Shown: piece by piece, positions 29,338-40,801 of the stretch
How the letters are laid out: each line of letters begins with the position of its first letter
How positions within the stretch are numbered: position 1 is the first letter of the stretch
Assembly: GCF_014489615.1 (NCBI RefSeq)
Contig: NZ_CP060825.1
Location: 4,970,501-5,034,500, forward strand
Reading direction: 5' to 3'
Origin: Streptomyces genisteinicus
Lineage (GTDB): Bacteria > Actinomycetota > Actinomycetes > Streptomycetales > Streptomycetaceae
Length of the DNA: 64,000 nt
Made by a program: the position numbers and the translations under genes
Notes under the pieces: model-generated
What the model was told of the DNA's origin: nothing
The model's input: only the letters and a program-made list of their open reading frames with translations
The model's database searches: none

Positions 29338-29886
29338 GTGATCGCCAACATCGTTCAGCTGGCGGCCGGGGAGGAGCAGAACCCGCTTCTGCCCCCGGGC
29401 CCCGAGCTGCTCGTCGGCACGATCGCCTTCGCCATCGTCTTCTTCTTCTTCGCGAAGAAGCTCCTCCCGAACATCAACCGTGTTCTCGAGGAGCGTCGCG
29501 AGGCCATCGAAGGCGGCATGGAGAAGGCCGACGCGGCCAAGATCGAGGCCGAGAGCGTCCTGGAGCAGTACAAGGCCCAGCTCGCCGAGGCCCGTCACGA
29601 GGCCGCACGCCTGCGCCAGGAGGCGACCGAGCAGGGCACCGCGATCATCGCCGAGATGAAGGCGGAAGGCCAGCGGCAGCGTGAGGAGATCATCGCGGCC
29701 GGCCACGCCCAGATCGCGGCCGACCGCAAGGCCGCTGCCGCCGCGCTGCGCCAGGACGTGGGCAAGCTCGCCACCGACCTGGCCGGCAAGCTCGTCGGCG
29801 AGTCCCTCGAGGACAGCGCCCGCCAGAGCCGCACCATCGACCGCTTCCTCGACGAGCTCGAGGCGAAGGCCGAGGTCGCACGATGA
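29338..29886 (+). CDS. atpF: ATP synthase F0 subunit b
   Basis: A 182-residue peripheral-stalk subunit. One membrane helix (about 22-42, ending FFFFAKKLLP) is followed by a long charged coiled coil rich in Glu, Lys, Arg and Ala. The GTG start has AAAGG upstream. The last four bases, ATGA (29883-29886), overlap the start of atpH, which indicates translational coupling. Confidence 0.96.
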   Translation: MIANIVQLAAGEEQNPLLPPGPELLVGTIAFAIVFFFFAKKLLPNINRVLEERREAIEGGMEKADAAKIEAESVLEQYKAQLAEARHEAARLRQEATEQGTAIIAEMKAEGQRQREEIIAAGHAQIAADRKAAAAALRQDVGKLATDLAGKLVGESLEDSARQSRTIDRFLDELEAKAEVAR

Positions 29887-30698
29887 ACGGAGCCAGCCGC
29901 GAGGCGCTGGCCGCCGCGCACGAGTCCCTCGACGCGCTGACCGACTCCACGTCGGCCGACGCGGCGAAGCTCGCCGGCGAGCTGGCCGCCGTCACCGCGC
30001 TGCTCGACCGTGAGGTGTCGCTGCGTCGGGTCCTCACCGACCCGGCGCAGGCCGGCGAGGCCAAGGCCGAGCTGGCCGGGCGCGTGTTCGAGGGCCAGGT
30101 CGGCGGTCAGACCGTCGACCTGCTCAAGGGCATGGTCCGCGCGCGCTGGTCGCAGTCGCGTGACCTGGTCGACTCGCTGGAGGAGCTGGCGGCCACCGCC
30201 GAGCTCACCTCGGCGCAGAAGACCGGGCGTCTCGACAACGTCGAGGACGAGCTGTTCCGCTTCGGGCGGATCCTCGCCACCAGCACCGAGCTCCGCTCGG
30301 CGCTGACCGACCGGGCCGCCACGGCGGCCGCCAAGGGCGAGCTGCTGAGCTCACTGCTCGGCGGCAGGGCCGAGAAGGTCACCGAGCGTCTGATCGTCGG
30401 TCTCGTCACGCACCCGCGGGGACGTAGCCTGGAAGCGGGACTCGACTCCCTCTCCAAGCTCGCCGCGGCGCGCCGGGACCGGATGGTCGCCGTCGTGACC
30501 ACCGCGGTGCCGCTGACCGACGCGCAGAAGCAGCGTCTCGGCGCGGGTCTGGCGCGGCTGTACGGCCGTGAGATGCACCTGAACCTCGAGGTGGACCCCG
30601 AGGTCCTCGGCGGCATCTCGGTGCGCGTCGGCGACGAGGTCATCAACGGCACCGTCCAGGAGCGCATCGACGAGGCCAAGCGCCGGATCGCCGGCTGA
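29883..30698 (+). CDS. atpH: ATP synthase F1 subunit delta
   Basis: A 271-residue delta subunit joining the F1 head to the b-subunit stalk. It is about 95 residues longer than E. coli delta, the usual actinobacterial size. The C-terminal delta signature reads HLNLEVDPEVLGGISVRVGD, then VINGTVQERIDEAKRRI. Its start overlaps the atpF stop by ATGA. A 137-base spacer with competing hairpins separates it from atpA. Confidence 0.95.
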   Translation: MNGASREALAAAHESLDALTDSTSADAAKLAGELAAVTALLDREVSLRRVLTDPAQAGEAKAELAGRVFEGQVGGQTVDLLKGMVRARWSQSRDLVDSLEELAATAELTSAQKTGRLDNVEDELFRFGRILATSTELRSALTDRAATAAAKGELLSSLLGGRAEKVTERLIVGLVTHPRGRSLEAGLDSLSKLAAARRDRMVAVVTTAVPLTDAQKQRLGAGLARLYGREMHLNLEVDPEVLGGISVRVGDEVINGTVQERIDEAKRRIAG

Positions 30699-30772
30699 CG
30701 CGTCAGCCGAGCACAACTGAATTGGCAAGACCAGCGGCCCGGTTGGGCCGTGCAGAGATTGCAGAAGATTCC

Positions 30773-30796
30773 TGGGGGTCGGCCCCCAGACCCCCA
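30773..30796 (+). promoter_or_regulatory. Two mutually exclusive hairpins between atpH and atpA
   Basis: TGGGGG (30773-30778) can pair with CCCCCA at 30783-30788 around a TCGG tetraloop, or, extended as TGGGGGTC, with GACCCCCA at 30789-30796. The two structures exclude each other. They sit about 40 bases before the atpA start, inside the operon. They could adjust read-through or mRNA stability between the delta and alpha genes; this is inference. Confidence 0.55.
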
Positions 30797-30835
30797 AAGA
30801 AACTTCGGGCCCAACAAGGAGAGCAGGGAACCCAG

Positions 30836-32434
<1,599 letters not shown>

Positions 32435-32455
32435 CGTAAGGAAGGGACCTGACTC

Positions 32456-33370
32456 ATGGGAGCGCAGCTCCGGGTCTACAAGCGTCGCATCCGGTCCGTC
32501 ACCGCGACGAAGAAGATCACCAAGGCGATGGAGATGATCGCCGCCTCGCGCATCGTCAAGGCACAGCGCAAGGTGGCGGCCTCGACGCCGTACGCGACCG
32601 AGCTCACCCGCGCGGTCACGGCGGTGGCGACCGGCTCGAACACCAAGCACCCTCTGACCACGGAGGCCGAGACCCCGTCCCGCGCCGCGGTGCTGCTCGT
32701 CACGAGCGACCGCGGTCTGGCCGGCGGCTACTCCTCCAACGCCATCAAGGCGGCGGACCGTCTCATCGAGCGGCTGCGCGGCGAGGGCAAGGAGGTCGAC
32801 TCCTACATCGTCGGCCGCAAGGGCGTCGCGTACTACGGCTTCCGTGAGCGCAAGGTCACGGAGTCGTGGACCGGGTTCACGGACAGCCCGGAATACTCGG
32901 ATGCCAAGAAGGTGGCCGCACCGCTCATCGAGGCCGTCCAGAAGGACACCGCGGAGGGTGGCGTCGACGAGCTGCACATCGTCTTCACGGAATTCGTGTC
33001 GATGATGACGCAGAACCCCGTCGACGACCGGATGCTGCCGCTCAGCCTCGAGAAGGCGGAGGAGACGCAGGGGAAGAATGAGCTTCTTCCGCTGTTCGAC
33101 TTCGAGCCGTCGGCGGAGGACGTCCTCGACGCCCTTCTGCCGCGCTACGTCGAGAGCCGTATCTACAACGCACTGCTGCAGGCCGCGGCTTCCGAGCACG
33201 CGGCCCGCCGCCGGGCGATGAAGTCGGCGACCGACAACGCGGGCGAGCTGATCAACACGCTCTCCCGACTTGCCAACGCGGCCCGCCAGGCCGAAATCAC
33301 CCAGGAAATCAGCGAGATCGTCGGTGGCTCCGCAGCCCTGGCCGACGCGAACGCGGGGAGTGACAAGTAA
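32456..33370 (+). CDS. atpG: ATP synthase F1 subunit gamma
   Basis: A 304-residue rotor shaft. The N-terminal helix RIRSVTATKKITKAMEMIAA and the C-terminal helix ITQEISEIVGGSAAL form the coiled coil that turns inside the alpha-beta hexamer. SDRGLAGGYSSN is the conserved central segment. The TAA stop shares its last base with the ATG of atpD (33370). Confidence 0.96.
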   Translation: MGAQLRVYKRRIRSVTATKKITKAMEMIAASRIVKAQRKVAASTPYATELTRAVTAVATGSNTKHPLTTEAETPSRAAVLLVTSDRGLAGGYSSNAIKAADRLIERLRGEGKEVDSYIVGRKGVAYYGFRERKVTESWTGFTDSPEYSDAKKVAAPLIEAVQKDTAEGGVDELHIVFTEFVSMMTQNPVDDRMLPLSLEKAEETQGKNELLPLFDFEPSAEDVLDALLPRYVESRIYNALLQAAASEHAARRRAMKSATDNAGELINTLSRLANAARQAEITQEISEIVGGSAALADANAGSDK

Positions 33371-34812
33371 TGACGACCTCTGTTGAGACGGCTGCTGCCA
33401 CGGGCCGCGTCGCCCGGGTCATCGGCCCGGTCGTCGACGTGGAGTTCCCCGTCGACGCGATGCCCGACATCTACAACGCCCTTCACGTCGAGGTCGCCGA
33501 CCCCGCCGAGGAAGGCGCCAAGAAGACGCTGACCCTCGAGGTGGCGCAGCACCTCGGTGACGGCATCGTCCGCACCATCTCGATGCAGCCCACCGACGGC
33601 CTGGTCCGCCAGGCCACGGTGACCGACACGGGCGTGGGCATCAGCGTCCCGGTCGGCGACTTCACCAAGGGCAAGGTGTTCAACACCCTCGGTGAGGTGC
33701 TGAACCAGCCCGAGGAGAACGCCAACGTCGGTGAGCGCTGGCCGATCCACCGCAAGGCCCCGGCCTTCGACCAGCTCGAGTCCAAGACCGAGATGTTCGA
33801 GACCGGCCTGAAGGTCGTCGACCTTCTCACCCCGTACGTCAAGGGTGGAAAGATCGGTCTGTTCGGTGGCGCCGGTGTCGGCAAGACCGTGCTGATCCAG
33901 GAAATGATCATGCGTGTCGCCAACCTCCACGAGGGCGTCTCCGTCTTCGCGGGTGTCGGTGAGCGTACGCGTGAGGGCAACGACCTGATCGCGGAGATGG
34001 AGGAGTCCGGCGTTCTCGACAAGACCGCGCTGGTCTTCGGCCAGATGGACGAGCCCCCGGGCACCCGTCTGCGCGTCGCCCTGGCCGGTCTGACCATGGC
34101 GGAGTACTTCCGCGATGTGCAGAAGCAGGACGTGCTCTTCTTCATCGACAACATCTTCCGGTTCACCCAGGCCGGTTCCGAGGTGTCCACCCTGCTCGGC
34201 CGTATGCCGTCCGCGGTGGGTTACCAGCCGAACCTCGCCGACGAGATGGGTCTGCTCCAGGAGCGCATCACCTCGACGCGTGGTCACTCGATCACCTCGA
34301 TGCAGGCGATCTACGTCCCCGCGGACGACCTGACCGACCCGGCGCCGGCCACCACGTTCGCCCACCTCGACGCGACGACGGTGCTCTCCCGTCCGATCTC
34401 GGAGAAGGGCATCTACCCCGCGGTGGACCCGCTGGACTCCACGTCCCGCATCCTGGACCCGCGCTACATCGCGCAGGACCACTACGACACCGCGATGCGC
34501 GTCAAGGGGATCCTCCAGAAGTACAAGGACCTCCAGGACATCATCGCGATCCTCGGTATCGACGAGCTGGGCGAGGAGGACAAGCTCGTCGTCCACCGTG
34601 CCCGTCGTGTCGAGCGCTTCCTGTCCCAGAACACCCACGCGGCGAAGCAGTTCACCGGCGTGGACGGTTCGGACGTGCCGCTCGACGAGTCGATCTCCGC
34701 GTTCAACGCGATCTGCGACGGTGAGTACGACCACTTCCCCGAGCAGGCGTTCTTCATGTGCGGTGGCATCGAGGACCTCAAGAGCAACGCCAAGGAACTC
34801 GGCGTCTCCTGA
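33370..34812 (+). CDS. atpD: ATP synthase F1 subunit beta
   Basis: A 480-residue catalytic subunit. Walker A is GGAGVGKT near residue 161, GERTREGNDL carries the catalytic Glu, and VLFFIDNIFRFTQAGSE is the Walker B strand. The C-terminal DELSEED loop reads DELGEED here. The start overlaps the atpG stop by one base. A strong hairpin follows the stop, before atpC. Confidence 0.97.
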   Translation: MTTSVETAAATGRVARVIGPVVDVEFPVDAMPDIYNALHVEVADPAEEGAKKTLTLEVAQHLGDGIVRTISMQPTDGLVRQATVTDTGVGISVPVGDFTKGKVFNTLGEVLNQPEENANVGERWPIHRKAPAFDQLESKTEMFETGLKVVDLLTPYVKGGKIGLFGGAGVGKTVLIQEMIMRVANLHEGVSVFAGVGERTREGNDLIAEMEESGVLDKTALVFGQMDEPPGTRLRVALAGLTMAEYFRDVQKQDVLFFIDNIFRFTQAGSEVSTLLGRMPSAVGYQPNLADEMGLLQERITSTRGHSITSMQAIYVPADDLTDPAPATTFAHLDATTVLSRPISEKGIYPAVDPLDSTSRILDPRYIAQDHYDTAMRVKGILQKYKDLQDIIAILGIDELGEEDKLVVHRARRVERFLSQNTHAAKQFTGVDGSDVPLDESISAFNAICDGEYDHFPEQAFFMCGGIEDLKSNAKELGVS

Positions 34813-34826
34813 GTCGTCGACTCGCT

Positions 34827-34855
34827 GAAGGGGGCGGGCACGTCCCGCCCCCTTC
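34827..34855 (+). terminator. Hairpin terminator between atpD and atpC
   Basis: A perfect 12-bp stem (34827-34838 with 34844-34855), loop CACGT, begins 14 bases after the atpD stop. There is no T-tract. It could end most transcripts before atpC. Confidence 0.7.
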
Positions 34856-34947
34856 GTCGCGCCCGCAGCCCGGTCCCCGGGAGTGCGCGGGTGCACACGG
34901 CCCGAGGGCCGGACGGGACCGGGGCGCTTCGGTGCTCCGGGCCCTAC

Positions 34948-34953
34948 TAGACT
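34948..34953 (+). promoter_or_regulatory. Putative -10 upstream of atpC
   Basis: TAGACT, in CCTACTAGACTGATG, lies about 50 bases before the atpC TTG and after the hairpin. Together they suggest some independent expression of atpC. The -35 is weak. Confidence 0.4.
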
Positions 34954-35004
34954 GATGACCCAACACCCGGCACAACCGCCGGGTGGTGACCCGAGGAGCC
35001 AACC

Positions 35005-35379
35005 TTGGCTGCTGAGCTGCACGTCGAGCTGGTCGCCGCGGACCGCAATGTCTGGTCCGGCGAGGCCACCCTGGTGGTCGCGCGCACCGCGTCCGGCGAC
35101 ATCGGCGTCATGCCCGGTCACCAGCCGCTGCTGGGTGTGCTGGAATCGGGCCCGGTGACCATCCGTACGACTGAGGGTTCGACCGTCGTCGCCGCCGTTC
35201 ACGGTGGCTTCATCTCCTTCGCCGACAACAAGCTGTCGCTGCTGGCGGAGATCGCCGAGCTGGCGGACGAGATCGACGTCAAGCGCGCCGAGCGCGCGCT
35301 GGAGCGTGCGAAGTCCGACACCGACGCGGCCGCCGAGCGCCGCGCCGACGTCAGGCTGCGTGCGGTGGCGGCCGGCTAG
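35005..35379 (+). CDS. atpC: ATP synthase F1 subunit epsilon
   Basis: A 124-residue central-stalk subunit that can inhibit ATP hydrolysis. The N-terminal beta sandwich includes ELHVELVAADRNVWSGEATL and IGVMPGHQPLLGVLESGPV. The C-terminal helices are Ala/Arg/Glu-rich (KRAERALERAKSDTDAAAER). The start is TTG with GAGGAG upstream. It is separated from atpD by 192 bases containing a terminator-like hairpin. Confidence 0.95.
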   Translation: MAAELHVELVAADRNVWSGEATLVVARTASGDIGVMPGHQPLLGVLESGPVTIRTTEGSTVVAAVHGGFISFADNKLSLLAEIAELADEIDVKRAERALERAKSDTDAAAERRADVRLRAVAAG

Positions 35380-35420
35380 GTCCTCCCCGGACCTGGCGAC
35401 AGCCGCCGATCAGGTTTTTC

Positions 35421-35470
35421 CCTCAGCCGCGGGCGTTCCGGAGCTTCTCCGGAGCGTGCCGCGGCTGAGG
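35421..35470 (+). terminator. Long hairpin after atpC
   Basis: CCTCAGCCGCGG (35421-35432) pairs perfectly with CCGCGGCTGAGG (35459-35470), with an inner stem CCGGAG/CTCCGG. It lies 41 bases after atpC and ends before the DUF2550 gene. It has no T-tract, so terminator or mRNA-stabilising function is inferred. Confidence 0.6.
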
Positions 35471-35526
35471 CGATGCAGGTGCACGTGGTATTCGGTTTAC
35501 GGGACGATGCGAGGAGGTCGGTGGAG

Positions 35527-35973
35527 ATGTTCCTCGCTCTTCTTGTGAGCGGCCTGGTCGTCCTACTGGTGGTGGTCGCGCTCTTGGTGTTCGGTCTGCG
35601 CAGGCGGCTGATCCAGCGCTCCGGCGGCACCTTCGACTGCAGTCTGCGCTGGAACGTCCCCGAGAAGGGCGACCCGTCGAGCAAGGGCTGGGTCTACGGC
35701 GTGGCCCGCTACAACGGCGACCGCATCGAGTGGTTCCGCGTCTTCTCCTACGCGCCCCGCCCCCGCCGGACCCTGGAGCGTTCCTCGATCGAGGTGCTGG
35801 CGCGCCGGATCCCGGACAGCGAGGAGGAGCTGGCCCTGCTGTCCGACTCCGTGGTCCTCGGCGCCCTGCACCGCGGCACCCGCCTGGAGCTCGCGATGAG
35901 CGAGGACGCGCTGACCGGCTTCCTCGCCTGGCTGGAGGCGGCCCCGCCGGGCCAGCGGGTCAATGTGGCGTGA
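35527..35973 (+). CDS. DUF2550 family membrane protein
   Basis: A 148-residue protein with one N-terminal membrane helix (about 2-24, FLALLVSGLVVLLVVVALLV) and a conserved cytosolic domain beginning RRRLIQRSGGTFDCSLRW and including KGWVYGVARYNGDRIEWFRV. This is DUF2550, which follows atpC in many actinobacteria. The ATG at 35527 has GAGGAGG nine bases upstream; an in-frame GTG at 35521 is too near it. The C-terminus FLAWLEAAPPGQRVNVA is, from memory, nearly invariant in the genus. Function is unknown, but constant linkage to ATP synthase hints at membrane energetics. Confidence 0.9.
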   Translation: MFLALLVSGLVVLLVVVALLVFGLRRRLIQRSGGTFDCSLRWNVPEKGDPSSKGWVYGVARYNGDRIEWFRVFSYAPRPRRTLERSSIEVLARRIPDSEEELALLSDSVVLGALHRGTRLELAMSEDALTGFLAWLEAAPPGQRVNVA

Positions 35974-36016
35974 GGCCGGTGCCGGGACGGCCGGCGGGGC
36001 GTGAACCGGATGTGAG

Positions 36017-36050
36017 GAAGCCCGGGCGGGGAGGACCCCGCCCGGGCTTC
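36017..36050. terminator. Bidirectional terminator between the DUF2550 gene and the chitinase gene
   Basis: A perfect 15-bp inverted repeat (36017-36031 with 36036-36050) with an AGGA loop between two convergent genes. Confidence 0.85.
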
Positions 36051-36069
36051 TCGCGTGTGTACGGCCGTG

Positions 36070-37929
<1,860 letters not shown>

Positions 37930-38009
37930 GGAATCTCCTCGAGTCGTGTGCGGACAGTTCGGGTTGGTCCGTGCACACCGCTGCGTGGCTCACCGCAGCG
38001 TGCTCGGCG

Positions 38010-38038
38010 AGAGTAGGGTGGTCTGGACCACTCGTCAA
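38010..38038 (-). promoter_or_regulatory. Promoter of the chitinase gene
   Basis: On the minus strand TTGACG (38038-38033), 17 bases, then TACTCT (38015-38010) form a good vegetative promoter. It lies about 80 bases upstream of the start codon, and one 12-bp operator fills its spacer. Confidence 0.8.
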
Positions 38039-38051
38039 TAGGTCCAGACCA
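38019..38051. promoter_or_regulatory. Pair of 12-bp DasR-type operators at the chitinase promoter
   Basis: TGGTCTGGACCA (38019-38030, a perfect palindrome) and AGGTCCAGACCA (38040-38051) are 21 bp apart, two helical turns. They match the direct repeats of Streptomyces chitinase promoters and the DasR responsive element. One lies within the promoter spacer and the other overlaps the edge of the -35, so binding should block RNA polymerase. Confidence 0.8.
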
Positions 38052-38078
38052 ACGTCGGAGCTCTCGGTACGAAGCCGC

Positions 38079-38744
38079 TCAGATCCCCAACTCCTGCGCC
38101 AATACCGCCGCTTGCACCCTGCTGCGCAGTTCGAGCTTGCCGAGCAGCCTGCTGACGTGGGTCTTCACCGTCGCCTCCGCCATCGTCAGCCGCTCCGCGA
38201 TCTCCGCGTTCGACATGCCCCGCCCCAGGCACGACAGCACCTCGCGCTCCCGCCGGGTCAGCACGTCGACGACCGACGGATCGGGCGCGGCCCGGCCCGG
38301 GCGCGGCGCGGCGAACTCCGCGATGAGGCGGCGGGTGACGGCCGGCGCGATGGTCCCCTCGCCCCGCGCCACCGTGCGCACCGCCTCGATCAGCGCCCCG
38401 GCCTCCGTGTTCTTCAGGAGGAAGCCCGCGGCGCCCGCCCGCAGCGCCCCGAAGACGTACGCGTCGAGGTCGAACGTCGTCAGCACCAGGACGTCCGCGA
38501 GTCCCCGGGAGACCACCTCGCGGGTCGCCGACACCCCGTCCAGCTTGGGCATCTGCACGTCCATCAGGACCAGGTCCGGCCGCAGTTCGCCCGCCAGGCG
38601 CACCGCCTCCTCGCCGTCCGCGGCCTCGCCCACCACCTCGATGTCCGGCGCGCTGCCGAGGATCAGCACCAGCCCGGCGCGCACCGCGCTCTGGTCCTCG
38701 GCGACCAGCACCCTCACCCGGGGGGCCGCGGTCGTGTCCGTCAT
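38079..38744 (-). CDS. NarL/LuxR-type two-component response regulator
   Basis: A 221-residue regulator. The receiver (about 8-125) has the acidic AED at 15-17, the phosphoacceptor D62 in LVLMDVQMP, and a Lys in GFLLKNTEAG. The C-terminal LuxR helix-turn-helix includes LTRREREVLSCLGRGMSN and ATVKTHVSRLLGKL. Its ATG overlaps the stop of the upstream kinase gene as ATGA (38741-38744), so the two are translated together. Its target is unknown. It is next to the chitinase gene but transcribed as a separate unit. Confidence 0.93.
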   Translation of the reverse strand: MTDTTAAPRVRVLVAEDQSAVRAGLVLILGSAPDIEVVGEAADGEEAVRLAGELRPDLVLMDVQMPKLDGVSATREVVSRGLADVLVLTTFDLDAYVFGALRAGAAGFLLKNTEAGALIEAVRTVARGEGTIAPAVTRRLIAEFAAPRPGRAAPDPSVVDVLTRREREVLSCLGRGMSNAEIAERLTMAEATVKTHVSRLLGKLELRSRVQAAVLAQELGI

Positions 38745-39970
38745 GCCGGGAACTCCTTGTCGTCGACGACCAGGGGCAGGGTCGCCCGCACCCTCCAGAT
38801 CCTGCGCGGCCCGCCCTGCGGCCCCTCGGCGGGGCCCGCCCCGAACTCGCCGCCCAGCAGGGCGACCCGCTCCTCCATGCCCACCAGGCCGGCTCCCGAA
38901 CCGGGCGCGCGGGGCCCGTGACGTCGTCCGAACGGGCTGGTCACGTCGACGGAGAGCACCCGGCCCGCATCGTCCGGCGCCACGCTCACCCGCACCTCGC
39001 CGGCCTCCGCGTGCTTGAGGGCGTTGGTCAGCGACTCCTGCACGATGCGGTAGGCGGCGAGCTCCACCGGAGCGGGCAGGCCCGCCGGACCCTCGCGCAC
39101 GCCGCGCAGCACGAAGGTCAGCCCGCTGGCCGCCCCGTTCGTCCGCGCCTGGTCCACCAGGGCCTCCAGCCCGGCGAGGGTCGGCGCGGCCGCGGGCTCC
39201 GTGTCGCCGCCCCCGGTGTCCCGCAGCAGCCCGATGAGCCGGCGCATCTCGGCCAGACCGGCGACGCTGTTCTCCCGGATCACCCCGAGTGCCCGGCGGG
39301 TGGTCTCCTCGTCGTCCAGGGACAGTGCCGCCGTGGAGTGGATGGCGATCGCCGACAGGTGGTTCGCCACCATGTCGTGCAGCTCGCGGGCCATCCGCGC
39401 CCGCTCGGCGACGACCGCCTGCGCCCGGTCCATCTCGGCGAGCAGGGCGGTCTGCTCGGCGCGCAGCCGTGCCGCGTCCGCCGCCTCGCGGTGGTTGCGC
39501 ACGATGGCGCCGGTGGTGGAGGGGCCGAACGAGACGAGACCGGCGACCACGCCGATCAGCAGCGCGCCGGGGTTGCGCAGCCAGGCCAGGAAGGCGATCG
39601 TCACCGCGATGGTGAGCATCCCCGTGATCACCGGGATGCGGCGGGACGCCCCCGGCGAGCCGTAGAGCACGGCCGCGTAGAAGAGGTCGGCGTACATCAG
39701 CACCGTGGCGAGGCTGCCCGGGGTGAACAGGTCGAAGAGCATCACCGCGGTGCCGGCCAGCAGGGCGGTCCGCGGCATCGTGCGGCGCAGCAGCTCCAGG
39801 GCGGACATGGCGGCCAGCGGGGGCAGGGCCGCCCAGCCGGGCAGGGGCGCCTGGTAGCCGTTGGTGTGGAGGCCGAACGACCAGAGCACCAGGCCGCCGA
39901 GCAGACCGGTGACCGCGATGAGGACGTCGTCGCGGTGGGGGCGGGGCAGGGTCACCGTCCCATCAAACAC
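38741..39970 (-). CDS. DesK/NarX-type sensor histidine kinase
   Basis: A kinase of about 409 residues. Four to five hydrophobic helices fill the first 160 residues. The HisKA_3 dimerisation domain has the phospho-acceptor His in RMARELHDMVANHLSAIA. A degenerate N-box is in SLTNALKHAEAGEV, and G-boxes lie in GSGAGLVGMEERVALLGG. The start is uncertain: GTG 39970 is taken, but GTG 39955 is possible and the frame stays open to 40045. No clear Shine-Dalgarno is visible. It is coupled to the response regulator by ATGA. Confidence 0.85.
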   Translation of the reverse strand: MFDGTVTLPRPHRDDVLIAVTGLLGGLVLWSFGLHTNGYQAPLPGWAALPPLAAMSALELLRRTMPRTALLAGTAVMLFDLFTPGSLATVLMYADLFYAAVLYGSPGASRRIPVITGMLTIAVTIAFLAWLRNPGALLIGVVAGLVSFGPSTTGAIVRNHREAADAARLRAEQTALLAEMDRAQAVVAERARMARELHDMVANHLSAIAIHSTAALSLDDEETTRRALGVIRENSVAGLAEMRRLIGLLRDTGGGDTEPAAAPTLAGLEALVDQARTNGAASGLTFVLRGVREGPAGLPAPVELAAYRIVQESLTNALKHAEAGEVRVSVAPDDAGRVLSVDVTSPFGRRHGPRAPGSGAGLVGMEERVALLGGEFGAGPAEGPQGGPRRIWRVRATLPLVVDDKEFPA

Positions 39971-40107
39971 GCAGCGGCCCGCCCGGTGCCTCACCGTGCG
40001 GTCGGAGGCGCCACTACATCGAAGGATGCAGCACCACTTCGTCACTCGCGACGACGACCGTGCGGCCCCGGGCGGCCACGCTGGAAGCGTACGAGAGGAG
40101 AGCCGCC

Positions 40108-40686
40108 GTGATCGTCACGCTGATCATCGTCTGCGAGATCGGGTTCTGGGTGCTGCTGGCCGCCGGACTCGCCGTCCGCTACCTGCTGCGGATGCCCCGG
40201 ACCGGAGCCGCCCTGCTGCTGTGCGAGCCGCTGCTGGAGGTGGTGCTGCTCGTGGTCACGGCGATCGATCTGAAGAACGGGGCCGACCCGAGCTGGCGGC
40301 ACGGACTCGCGGCGCTGTACATCGGCTACACCGCCGGCCACGGCCACCGGACCGTGAAGTGGCTCGACGGCCACGCCGCCCACCGCTTCGGCGGTGCGCC
40401 GCCGCCCCCGAAGCCGCCCCGGTACGGCATGGCCCGCGCCCGGCACGAGGGCCGTGTCTGGCTCGGCACGGTGACCGCGGCGGCCGTCGCCAGCGGCCTG
40501 TTGCTGGCCGCCATGTGGTACGTGGACGACCCCTCGCGCACCGGCTCGCTGGAGAGCTGGATGCACGCCGCCTGGCGGGCCGCCGGCATCCACGGGCTGA
40601 TCGCGCTCAGCTACGCGGTGTTCCCGAAGAAGGGCTCCGGCTCCGGCCCGGCGCCGGAGCGCGAGCCGGTACGCGTCGAACGCTGA
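40108..40686 (+). CDS. Integral membrane protein of unknown function
   Basis: A 192-residue protein with about four membrane helices (about 1-22, 33-55, 123-143 and 162-178). The GTG at 40108 has GAGAGGAGAG upstream and begins IVTLIIVCEIGFW. Between helices two and three is a Pro-rich loop (GGAPPPPKPPRYG) and RHEGRVWLGT. The C-terminus is basic. I do not recognise a named family, although similar proteins sit here in other Streptomyces. It is divergent from the kinase operon and convergent with the adenosyltransferase gene. Confidence 0.75.
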   Translation: MIVTLIIVCEIGFWVLLAAGLAVRYLLRMPRTGAALLLCEPLLEVVLLVVTAIDLKNGADPSWRHGLAALYIGYTAGHGHRTVKWLDGHAAHRFGGAPPPPKPPRYGMARARHEGRVWLGTVTAAAVASGLLLAAMWYVDDPSRTGSLESWMHAAWRAAGIHGLIALSYAVFPKKGSGSGPAPEREPVRVER

Positions 40687-40766
40687 GCCCCCGGGGGGCG
40701 GACCGTCGCGGTGCGCGGCCGCGGCCTGGAGAGCCCCGGCTCCCCGCCCGACGGCCGGGACGCACC

Positions 40767-40795
40767 GTCCCGGGGCCGGCGACCGGCCCCGGGAC
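40767..40795. terminator. Bidirectional terminator
   Basis: A perfect 13-bp stem (40767-40779 with 40783-40795) with a CGA triloop lies between the convergent membrane-protein and adenosyltransferase genes. Confidence 0.85.
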
Positions 40796-40801
40796 CGTTG
40801 T

